Positions 1-6,184 of a DNA stretch of 38,160 nucleotides are shown here, one piece after another. Position numbers and translations under genes: made by a program. Each line of letters starts with the position of its first letter. Positions within the stretch are counted from its first letter, which is position 1. Source of the DNA: Deltaproteobacteria bacterium. Lineage in GTDB: Bacteria; Myxococcota_A; Polyangia; Haliangiales; Haliangiaceae. The stretch lies in NCBI GenBank assembly GCA_013813765.1, contig JACCRC010000396.1:1-38160 (forward strand), given 5' to 3'. The notes below the pieces were generated by a model. That model did not search any database. It was not told the origin of the DNA and saw only the letters and a list, made by a program, of their open reading frames with translations.

Positions 1-140
1 CCCGACGCCGAATCCGAACCCGACGCAGAGCCCGGATCGGTTGTCGAGCCCGAACCTGGATCCGTGCCCTGTGCGCTCACGCCAACCGGCGCGGCGATCG
101 CGGCCGCGAGCAACACGACGAGTCCGGCTCGCCGGCTCAC
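1..140 (-). CDS. Secreted protein, N-terminal part only (runs off the window edge)
   Basis: Only the first 46 codons are visible. The GTG start (138-140) overlaps the stop of the small ORF before it (GTGA) and has an AAGGAG Shine-Dalgarno about 10 nt upstream. The peptide begins MSRRAGLVVLLAAAIAAPVG, a short basic n-region and hydrophobic core, followed by VSA|Q, a good signal peptidase I site. After that comes a Gly/Ser/Asp/Pro/Thr linker typical of exported myxobacterial proteins. It is the third gene after MoxR and DUF58. In comparable Bat-type operons this slot often holds a BatD-like or other periplasmic/membrane component, but nothing in the visible 46 codons identifies the family. The start region is the last of three tandem copies (see the repeat at 55-312). 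Confidence 0.6.
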   Translation of the reverse strand, partial: MSRRAGLVVLLAAAIAAPVGVSAQGTDPGSGSTTDPGSASGSDSAS

Positions 141-226
141 GAGCGCATCGCTCCTTCCGCCCGTACGCCAGCCGGCGCGACGACCGCAGCCGCAACCAAC
201 ACCACCAGTCCAGCGCGCTGGGTCAC
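137..226 (-). CDS. Small ORF, second signal-peptide-like copy (29 aa)
   Basis: The GTG start (224-226) overlaps the previous TGA and follows a GAGGAG ribosome binding site. The product is essentially a free signal peptide: Arg at position 4, a hydrophobic core of about 16 residues, AP-AGVRA, then EGAMRS and a TGA overlapping the next gene's GTG. It closely resembles the first 23 residues of the downstream secreted protein. It could be a translated leader peptide that couples or tunes expression of that protein, or a silent duplication scar. Confidence 0.35.
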   Translation of the reverse strand: MTQRAGLVVLVAAAVVAPAGVRAEGAMRS

Positions 227-312
227 GAGCGCATCACTCCTCGCGCGCGCACGCCGAGCGGCGCAGCGAGCCTGCCGTTCACGACGCCCACGATCGCGGC
301 GCGCGTGCTCAT
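223..312 (-). CDS. Small ORF, first signal-peptide-like copy (29 aa)
   Basis: The ATG at 310-312 overlaps the DUF58 stop (ATGA), so ribosomes finishing DUF58 could restart here. The 29-residue product keeps RAA, AAP-GV and RA positions matching the two downstream copies, but its hydrophobic core is broken by N-G-R. It ends at a TGA overlapping the next GTG start. It may be a degraded remnant of a duplicated gene start rather than a functional peptide. Confidence 0.3.
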   Translation of the reverse strand: MSTRAAIVGVVNGRLAAPLGVRARGVMRS

Positions 313-1196
313 CCGTGCGACATCCTCTTCGAGCGTGCCTTGAAGAACGCGACCAGCGCGTCGACGTACGGCTCGTTCGTGCTGACCTTCACGACATCGA
401 GGTTCAGCCGGCGCAGCGCCTGATCGCGCGCGGCCGAGGCTTGCTTCGCGAGCTTCGCGAAGTCGCGGGCAACGCGGCCGCTGGTGTCGACCTCGACGAC
501 CTCGCCGGTCTCGAGATCCTCGAGCACGAGCAGCCCCACGCGCGGCAGCACCTCTTCCATCGGATCCGAGACGACCACCGGCACCAGCTCGTGACGCTGG
601 CGCGCGATCTTCATCGCCTGCTCCCAGCCCGTCGTGAGGAAGTCCGAGACGAGGAACAGCACGGAGCGACGGCGCGCGACCTTCGAGAAGAAGTCGAGCG
701 ACTTCGCGAGATCGGTTCCGCGCGACTGCGGCTGGAACGCGAGGATCTCTCCGATGACGCGCAGCACATGACGGCGGCCCTTCTTCGGCGGCACGTACTT
801 CTCGACCTTGTCGGTGACGATGTACAGCCCGACGCGATCGTTGTTCTTGATCGCCGAGAACGCGACGACCGCGGCCAGCTCCGCCGCGAGCTCGCGCTTC
901 ACCGAGCCCTGCGTACCGAAGTACTCCGACGCGCTCATGTCGATCATGAGGTTGACGGTGCGATCGCGCTCCTCGACGAACTGCTTGATATGCGGCGCGT
1001 TCATGCGCGCCGTGATGTTCCAGTCGATCGAGCGGACGTCGTCGCCGGGGTAATACGGGCGCACGTCCGAGAAGATCAGACCGCGGCCCTTGAACACCGA
1101 GTGGTACTGACCCGAGATCGTCTCGTCGACGAGACGACGCGAGGCGATCTCGATCTTCTTCGCCTTCTTGAACAGCTCCGCGGTGCTCAGCGGCAT
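309..1196 (-). CDS. DUF58 family protein (von Willebrand A-like fold)
   Basis: This 295-residue protein carries the DUF58 signature at residues 46-59 (RPYYPGDDVRSIDW). A DMSAS motif at 86-90 matches the DxSxS metal-ion-dependent adhesion site of VWA domains. DUF58 proteins are nearly always paired with MoxR AAA+ ATPases and are thought to work with them in assembling or maturing envelope or metalloprotein complexes. The molecular role is not established. The ATG lies 2 bp after the MoxR stop, so the genes are co-transcribed. The stop overlaps the first signal-peptide-like small ORF. No N-terminal membrane segment is visible, so this is the shorter, soluble DUF58 type. Family call is confident; function is inferred from context. 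Confidence 0.93.
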   Translation of the reverse strand: MPLSTAELFKKAKKIEIASRRLVDETISGQYHSVFKGRGLIFSDVRPYYPGDDVRSIDWNITARMNAPHIKQFVEERDRTVNLMIDMSASEYFGTQGSVKRELAAELAAVVAFSAIKNNDRVGLYIVTDKVEKYVPPKKGRRHVLRVIGEILAFQPQSRGTDLAKSLDFFSKVARRRSVLFLVSDFLTTGWEQAMKIARQRHELVPVVVSDPMEEVLPRVGLLVLEDLETGEVVEVDTSGRVARDFAKLAKQASAARDQALRRLNLDVVKVSTNEPYVDALVAFFKARSKRMSHG

Positions 1197-1198
1197 CG

Positions 1199-2251
1199 CT
1201 ACGGCACGGGGAGGTACTCGAAGACGCGACGGATCACGTCCTCCGAGCTGACCTCCTCCGCCTCTGCCTCGTAGGTGACGGAGACGCGGTGGCGCATGAC
1301 ATCGAGCGAGATCGCCTTGATGTCGTCCGGCGTGACGTACGCGCGGTGGTTGATGAACGCGTGCGCGCGTGCGGCAACCGCGAGTGACAGCGTCGCGCGC
1401 GGCGACCCACCATACTCGATCAGCGGCGCGAGCTCGCCGAGGCCGTAGTCGCGCGGGCGGCGCGTGGCCTGCACGATGTGAACGATGTAATCGCGCACGC
1501 GATCGTCGATATAGATCTGCGAGACCACGCGGCGCGCGGCCTTCACCTTCTCGATCGTGGCGACCTCGGTCGCCGCCGGCACGTCGAGCGTGCTCATCCG
1601 ATCGAGCATCCCGCGCTCCTCGGCGGCCGTCGGGTACGTGACCTTGATCAGCAGCATGAACCGATCGAGCTGTGCCTCCGGCAGCGGGAACGTGCCTTCC
1701 TGCTCGATCGGATTCTGCGTCGCCAGCACGAGGAACGGATCCGGAAGCTGATGCGTGGTGTCGCCGATCGTGACCTGTCGCTCCTGCATCGCCTCGAGGA
1801 GCGCGGACTGGACCTTCGCGGGCGCGCGATTGACCTCGTCGGCGAGCACGAGGTTCGCGAACAGCGGGCCACGCTTCTGCGTGAACTGCCCGGTGTGCAT
1901 GTTGTAGATGATGGTGCCGGTGATATCGGCCGGCAGCAGATCCGGCGTGAACTGGATCCGCTGGAACGAGGCGTTGATCGTCTGCGACAGCGTCTTCACG
2001 GTCAGCGTCTTCGCCAGACCTGGCACGCCCTCGATCAGGCAGTGACCACCGGTGAGCAGGCCGATCATGATCCGCTCGACCATGTCCTTCTGGCCCACGA
2101 CGACCCTGCCGACCTGCGTGAACACGTCATCGAGGAACGCGCTCGCTTCCTTGACCTCGTGGGTCAGCGCCTCGACATCGACCGTCGATACCGACGGCGG
2201 CGGCGATGACTTGACGTTCGTGAGCGCGACCGGATCGGAAAGGGTGTCCAT
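1199..2251 (-). CDS. moxR: MoxR family AAA+ ATPase
   Basis: This 350-residue AAA+ ATPase has Walker A GVPGLAKT (75-82), Walker B LVLADEVNRA (about 135-144) and sensor 1 ATQNP (177-181), followed by EQEGTFPLPEAQLDRF, all diagnostic of MoxR. MoxR ATPases act as chaperone-like machines with VWA-type partners, here the DUF58 protein 2 bp downstream. I chose the ATG at 2249-2251, preceded by a G-run, because MoxR proteins start about 25 residues before this helix. An in-frame ATG at 2297-2299 has a better-spaced GGGGAGGAG and would add 16 residues, so it remains possible. Any reading upstream of 2299 is antisense to the DUF1844 and HtrA-like genes. The gene is divergent from the DUF1844 gene, so 2252-2364 holds both promoters. 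Confidence 0.93.
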   Translation of the reverse strand: MDTLSDPVALTNVKSSPPPSVSTVDVEALTHEVKEASAFLDDVFTQVGRVVVGQKDMVERIMIGLLTGGHCLIEGVPGLAKTLTVKTLSQTINASFQRIQFTPDLLPADITGTIIYNMHTGQFTQKRGPLFANLVLADEVNRAPAKVQSALLEAMQERQVTIGDTTHQLPDPFLVLATQNPIEQEGTFPLPEAQLDRFMLLIKVTYPTAAEERGMLDRMSTLDVPAATEVATIEKVKAARRVVSQIYIDDRVRDYIVHIVQATRRPRDYGLGELAPLIEYGGSPRATLSLAVAARAHAFINHRAYVTPDDIKAISLDVMRHRVSVTYEAEAEEVSSEDVIRRVFEYLPVP

Positions 2252-2364
2252 GGACCCCCCTGAGGGTGTCACAAAGAATGGGGATATGCCCGTCTCCATG
2301 CTGTCGCGCTCCTCCCCAGGCAACCGCGTGGCGCCCGCGCGTATTCCAGGGTTATGTTCCCCAC

Positions 2365-2646
2365 ATGGCGGAGCAACCGGTCTCCCTGCAGCCCGTGGAC
2401 TTTTCAACCCACGTGCTCTCGCTCGCGTCGACGGCGCTGATCGCGCTCGGCAAGATGCCGCCTCCGGACGGGCAACCGATGCCCATCGATCTCGAGACCG
2501 CGCGCCACCTGATCGATGTGCTCGCGATGCTCGAGCACAAGACCAAGGGTAACCTCGAGGAAGCCGAGGGCAAGCTGATCGCGAGCCTCGTCTACGATCT
2601 CCGCGTCGCCTACGTCGACGCGCAGAAGGCGCAGGGAGCCAAATAA
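2365..2646 (+). CDS. DUF1844 domain protein
   Basis: The 93-residue product fits DUF1844: an N-terminal helix (FSTHVLSLASTALIALG), a short Pro/Gly linker, then ID-ETARHLIDVLAMLEHKTKGNL followed by an acidic helix ending in LRVAYVD. DUF1844 proteins are small, mostly helical and of unknown function, often near envelope or stress genes. The ATG at 2365 is preferred because the upstream frame reads as non-conserved Pro/Cys/Arg sequence. No Shine-Dalgarno is visible, but TATGTT (2353-2358) lies only 6 nt before the ATG, compatible with a leaderless mRNA. The HtrA-like gene follows after 2 bp, so they probably form an operon. Confidence 0.88.
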   Translation: MAEQPVSLQPVDFSTHVLSLASTALIALGKMPPPDGQPMPIDLETARHLIDVLAMLEHKTKGNLEEAEGKLIASLVYDLRVAYVDAQKAQGAK

Positions 2647-2648
2647 TC

Positions 2649-3764
2649 GTGCGCGGCATCTCACTGCCGCTCGTGCTCGGTGCAACCGCTGCGCTCTGCG
2701 CGTGTCGCGAGCGCACCGATGGCGATTCGCCGCGCCCCACCACGACCGGAAGCGCGGGCGTCTCCCGCCCGACAGAGCAGCCGCGAATGTACGCCGCGGC
2801 GCCCGGCTCGTTCGTCGATCTCGTCGCGACCGCGCGGCGCGGCGTCGTCGCGGTTCGCGCGGCGACCCCCGTGAAGTCCGGACCCGCGGCGATGTTCCCC
2901 GGCGCGCCCGAGACCACCGCCGACGTCGGGCTCGGCACCGGCTTCTTGATCGAGGCGCGCGGTACCTACGTCGTCACAACCTACAAGATCGCGTCGGCCT
3001 CCCCCGAGCTCCGCGTGGTCCTCGACGACACGACCGAGGTGCCCGCGAAGATGATCGGCCGTGATGTCGATCTCGACGTCGCGCTCCTCTCCGTCGATCG
3101 CCCTCGCCTGCCGTCCCTCGCGCTCGGCGACTCGAACGACGTGAAGATCGGCGAGTGGATCGTGGTGCTCGGCAATCCGTTCGGCGAGGAGGTCACCGCC
3201 TCCGCGGGCCTCGTCTCCTCGTCCGGCCGCGAGGCTGCTGGCTCGCTGCTGCAGGATCGCGGCATGGCCTACCGCACGTTCCGCCTGTTCCTGCAGACCG
3301 ACGCGCGCATCCACCGTGGCAACTCCGGCGGTCCGGTGCTCGACACCGCCGGTCAGGTCGTCGGCATGGCGGTCGCCACTGGCGATCGACCCGGCGAGCT
3401 CTCGTTCATCCTGCCGATCAACCGGTTCAAGGAGATCGTCGGTCAGCTCCGCGACAGCGGTCAGGTCGCGCGGTCCTGGCTCGGCGCGAAGGTGAAGCCC
3501 GTCACCACCGAGCTCGCGCAGCAGCTCGGGTTGCCCGGCACCGCCGGCGCGTACATCACGGAGATCGTGCCCGGCTCGCCCGCGATCCGCTCCGCGCTGC
3601 GTCCCGGTGACGTGATCCTGCGCTGGAACAGCCAGCCCGTCGACAACCGCACGCTGCCGTGGTCCGTCGCGTCGGCGCCCGCCGGTCAGGCCGTCGCGAT
3701 CGCGGTGTGGCGCAGCGGCGCCGAGATCCAGATCCCGGTCGTGCCCGAGCGCATGCCGCAGTAG
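2649..3764 (+). CDS. HtrA/DegP-like lipoprotein with PDZ domain, catalytic His replaced by Lys
   Basis: The 371-residue protein starts at a GTG 2 bp after the DUF1844 stop. A lipoprotein signal with LCAC (Cys19) is followed by a linker, a trypsin-like domain (about 55-255) and one PDZ domain (about 270-368). Serine-protease landmarks are present: GLGTGFLI (94-101), the Asp in DLDVALL (Asp143) and RGNSGGPV with Ser226. The segment that should carry the catalytic His (normally TNNHV) reads VVTTYKIA, so Lys113 (codon AAG at 2985-2987) occupies the His position. Classical triad proteolysis is therefore unlikely. The protein may be a PDZ chaperone/sensor or a decoy, although an unusual Ser-Lys arrangement cannot be excluded. 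The predicted location is the periplasmic face of a membrane. Confidence 0.9.
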   Translation: MRGISLPLVLGATAALCACRERTDGDSPRPTTTGSAGVSRPTEQPRMYAAAPGSFVDLVATARRGVVAVRAATPVKSGPAAMFPGAPETTADVGLGTGFLIEARGTYVVTTYKIASASPELRVVLDDTTEVPAKMIGRDVDLDVALLSVDRPRLPSLALGDSNDVKIGEWIVVLGNPFGEEVTASAGLVSSSGREAAGSLLQDRGMAYRTFRLFLQTDARIHRGNSGGPVLDTAGQVVGMAVATGDRPGELSFILPINRFKEIVGQLRDSGQVARSWLGAKVKPVTTELAQQLGLPGTAGAYITEIVPGSPAIRSALRPGDVILRWNSQPVDNRTLPWSVASAPAGQAVAIAVWRSGAEIQIPVVPERMPQ

Positions 3765-3768
3765 CGGC

Positions 3769-4965
3769 TTACGGCAAGCTCTGCTGCACGCCGATCGCGA
3801 CGACCGGCTCTGGCAGCACGAACCGACGGAGCGTGGCGTCGTCGAAGTACACGCCCGCGGTAGAGGTATAGACGTTGACGCCGACGCTGCCGGCCGTGGT
3901 CGCGCCGACCGGCGAGAACCCCGACGCCGGCACGTAGCGCACGCCGTTGATGTCGACCGCCATTCGATCCGCGTAGGCGTAGAACGTGACGCGAAACCAC
4001 GTGTCGGCCACCGCGGGCGTCGCGCCGTTCGGCGGCGGGATGATCACGCTGTACATGCTGTTGACGTACTTCGCGATGTTCCACGTCGGCGGCTGGCCCG
4101 TTGCCGGTGGCTGCAGGTTCGACAGGTAGACAGAATTCGACTCCCCTCGAACGCTCGAGTTCGCATCGGTATTCGCCGGCACGTCGATGTTCCACCAGAT
4201 GTCCCACGCGACATTGGCCTCGTTGATCCCGTTGGTGTAGGCACCGCGGCTGCTCGCCGTGGTCGCCGGCGTAACCAGCGACCGCGTGCCGCGGTGGACC
4301 CGCGCCGTCGTCGTCGTCACGCCGGTGTCGACGGACCATCTGGCGAGACCCGATTCGAAGTCGTCCGAGAACAGGAACACCGTGGACGGATTCGCGGGCG
4401 GCGCACCGGGCGTCGCGTTGCCGTAATAGACCCAGTAGCGCGCGGTCGCATTCGCGGCCAGGGCGGTGTCGGCCTTGAACCACAGCCTCGTGGCCGCCGT
4501 GTTCCACGCCGCTCCGGTGTCGAGCACGCGATCCACCGGCGTTCCGTCGTCGCGGACGATCCGCACGTCACCGCCCGACGCGAGCGACGCGCCGCTTCCG
4601 ACCAGCGCCGCGTGATCGATCGTGATCGCGATCGAGTAGCCCGCCGGCATCCCGTTCGTGCCCGCCGTCACGTCGATCGGGCGGCGGTGCGTCCAGGCGA
4701 GGTTCCACCAGTTCGGCGGTGCGTCGAGCGGCGGTCCATCGGTCGATGCGTCCGCCGGACCATCCCCCGGTGGCGCATCGATCACCGAGGCATCGACATC
4801 GCCGGCGCCTGCAAGCACGCAGACCTCCGTGCCCCCGCGCACCATGCACTCCTGCCCCGCGGGACAGCGGCTCGGCGATCCGGCCGGCGCGCACGCGAGC
4901 CCGACCGGCGCGCTGGGCGAATAGCACCCCGCCACCGTCAACAGCCCGAGCCAGAGGCCACGCAC
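3769..4965 (-). CDS. DUF2341 domain lipoprotein
   Basis: This is a predicted 398-residue lipoprotein. A GTG start gives VRGLWLGLLTVAGC with the lipidated Cys at 14, then a Cys-containing segment and an Asp/Pro-rich linker (about 57-84). The block from about 86 (WWNLAWTHRRPI) through YWVYYGN to FLFSDDFE matches DUF2341. DUF2341 is a beta-rich domain common in large secreted proteins of myxobacteria and archaea and is probably involved in surface binding. The C-terminal half looks like a jelly-roll/concanavalin-type beta sandwich ending in FDDATLRRFV. No ATG is available near the signal peptide, and upstream codons lack coding character, so GTG at 4963-4965 is the best start. It is convergent with the HtrA-like gene, with 4 bp between stops. 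Substrate unknown. Confidence 0.82.
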   Translation of the reverse strand: MRGLWLGLLTVAGCYSPSAPVGLACAPAGSPSRCPAGQECMVRGGTEVCVLAGAGDVDASVIDAPPGDGPADASTDGPPLDAPPNWWNLAWTHRRPIDVTAGTNGMPAGYSIAITIDHAALVGSGASLASGGDVRIVRDDGTPVDRVLDTGAAWNTAATRLWFKADTALAANATARYWVYYGNATPGAPPANPSTVFLFSDDFESGLARWSVDTGVTTTTARVHRGTRSLVTPATTASSRGAYTNGINEANVAWDIWWNIDVPANTDANSSVRGESNSVYLSNLQPPATGQPPTWNIAKYVNSMYSVIIPPPNGATPAVADTWFRVTFYAYADRMAVDINGVRYVPASGFSPVGATTAGSVGVNVYTSTAGVYFDDATLRRFVLPEPVVAIGVQQSLP

Positions 4966-5003
4966 CCGAGGAGTGTAGTCGCGACGCCTCGAACGCGGTC
5001 CGC

Positions 5004-5034
5004 GAAAACAAGGGGCGCACGCGTTTTGGCGCCC
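5004..5034 (-). terminator. Probable rho-independent terminator after the YwqK-like gene
   Basis: On the minus strand, GGGCGC pairs with GCGCCC (arms 5029-5034 and 5013-5018, 10-nt loop), then CTTGTTTTC. It sits 71 bp past the YwqK-like stop and 39 bp before the DUF2341 gene start. This suggests the two lipoprotein genes are separate transcripts. The stem is only 6 bp, so confidence is moderate. Confidence 0.55.
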
Positions 5035-5104
5035 GCGAATGGTGTCCAGCGTCACCGGAACCCCGATCCAATGCCGCGCACACGGTCGGGGCGCGAGCCC
5101 GCGG

Positions 5105-6163
5105 TCACTTCTTCTTCGGTCGCCGTGCGGGACGGTCTCCGAGCCAGATGTCGACGAGCTCGCCGTTCTCGTACCAGGCACCGCTCTCCATTGCCCCCGA
5201 GGGCAGATACGTGCGCTCCTCGGTCACACGTCCCTTGGCGTCGTAGTCCTCCTCCTTCCACTTCGTGGTGGTGTTCGACTGGAACGGCGTCTGCCAGGTG
5301 ATCCACGTGCCGACCTTCACGCCCTTGACGCGTTTGCCTTCGATAAACTTCTGGCCAGTGTCGTAGTAGAGCGTCTCCTGCCCGGTCCGCACGCCATCGA
5401 TCATGGTGCCGGCGATCTCGAGGGACCCGCCCGGATACAGGTCAACGTATGGACCGTTCGGCTTGCCGTTCTTCTCGCAGGTGATCCTCGTGCGATCCTG
5501 GCGCTGGCTCTGCTCGCTGAGGTTCAGCCGCTCCACGACCTTCTTCTCGGTTCCCGCCGGGCACTCGAGATCTGTCGTGGTCAGCTTCTGGTCCTGGAAC
5601 CAGGTGGTGACGCGGATCTGCTTGCCGTTCTCGTCGTACTCGCCGACCTCTCCGTCCTTCTTGCCGTCGCGCCACCGCGTCACGGTCCCGACCCAGCGGC
5701 CCTTCGTGTTGCTCATCGCATGGAACGTCTTCCGGCCCTGCTCGTCCCAGCTCAGCTGCGGACCAGTCATCACGCCGTCGACGTAGGTGAAGTAGGACTT
5801 TCGTTTGCCCGAGGCTGTCGACCACAGCGTCACCAGCGGGCCGTGCGGCTGGCCGTTCTTCGCGCAGTGCTGGACCTCGGGGACGGGATTGGATCCGCTC
5901 GCACCCGGCGGGCACGGGGGAAACCCACCGTCGGCGGTCGGCTCCGCCATCGGATCCCAGGCCACAGGGACCGGACTCGGTGCCTCGATCGACCTCCGCA
6001 CTCCCTTCGGGAGTGCTGCGCTCCCGACGTCCGTCGGGCTTGCGATCGGCGGCGTGACTCGCGCGGGCTCGGAAGGCGCGCACGGCGGCTTGCTCGGTTC
6101 AGCGTTCTCGCTCTTCGAGCACGCCGCCGTGATGACAGCGAGCGTAAACGCGACGCGACGCAT
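5105..6163 (-). CDS. YwqK/MORN-variant repeat lipoprotein
   Basis: The 352-residue product begins with a short signal peptide ending ITAAC (lipidated Cys15), then a long Pro/Ala/Ser linker. From about residue 95 to the end it contains repeated units of the form G-x-W/Y-x-x-Y-x-x-G-x-x. Examples are GPLVTLW, GPQLSWDEQGRK, GEVGEYDENGKQI, GPYVDLYPGGSLEIAG and GQETLYYDTGQKFIEG. This matches the MORN-variant repeats of YwqK-family proteins. YwqK is often annotated as an antitoxin, but in myxobacterial lipoproteins of this kind no toxin partner is visible and a structural or surface role is more likely. The N-terminal linker includes an in-frame copy of a double-hairpin repeat (5991-6044). TAGTAT lies 7 nt before the ATG. 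The helicase gene ends 21 bp upstream. Confidence 0.85.
   Translation of the reverse strand: MRRVAFTLAVITAACSKSENAEPSKPPCAPSEPARVTPPIASPTDVGSAALPKGVRRSIEAPSPVPVAWDPMAEPTADGGFPPCPPGASGSNPVPEVQHCAKNGQPHGPLVTLWSTASGKRKSYFTYVDGVMTGPQLSWDEQGRKTFHAMSNTKGRWVGTVTRWRDGKKDGEVGEYDENGKQIRVTTWFQDQKLTTTDLECPAGTEKKVVERLNLSEQSQRQDRTRITCEKNGKPNGPYVDLYPGGSLEIAGTMIDGVRTGQETLYYDTGQKFIEGKRVKGVKVGTWITWQTPFQSNTTTKWKEEDYDAKGRVTEERTYLPSGAMESGAWYENGELVDIWLGDRPARRPKKK
5991..6044. repeat. Double-hairpin repeat, copy A (inside the YwqK-like gene)
   Basis: On the plus strand, stem 1 is GCACTCCC-TTC-GGGAGTGC (5998-6016, perfect 8 bp). Stem 2 is CCCGAC-GTCC-GTCGGG (6023-6038). Flanks CGACCTCC and CTTGCG match copy B. Compared with copies B and C, stem 1 differs in both arms in a pair-preserving way (CCGCC/GGCGG becomes CTCCC/GGGAG). 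It is read in frame as part of the lipoprotein's linker. Confidence 0.75.
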
Positions 6164-6184
6164 GGCGCCGATACTACCGCGCGG

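Larger units (their letters stand above)
55..312 (-). repeat. Three tandem 86-bp copies of an RBS plus signal-peptide start module
   Basis: Read on the minus strand, units begin at 312, 226 and 140. Each is a start codon followed by 21 matching codons, and the first two then run into ATGCGCTCGTGA, whose TGA overlaps the next GTG start. A purine-rich AAGGAG/GAGGAG sits at the same distance before starts 2 and 3. Encoded peptides align without gaps, e.g. RAGLVVLVAAAVVAPAGV against RAGLVVLLAAAIAAPVGV. The first unit is more diverged but keeps R-A, AAP and GV-R-A at matching positions. Differences between units 2 and 3 are a mix of silent and conservative hydrophobic changes, so the duplication is not recent. 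Confidence 0.75.

Noticed and set aside
2252-2938. Extension of the MoxR frame far upstream to 2938
   Set aside because: It would run antisense through the DUF1844 gene and the start of the HtrA-like gene. The extra sequence is Arg/Ala/Ser-rich without MoxR similarity.
5105-6163. YwqK-family similarity as evidence of a toxin-antitoxin system
   Set aside because: The name comes from a Bacillus protein. Here it is a lipoprotein with MORN-like repeats and no toxin gene next to it.
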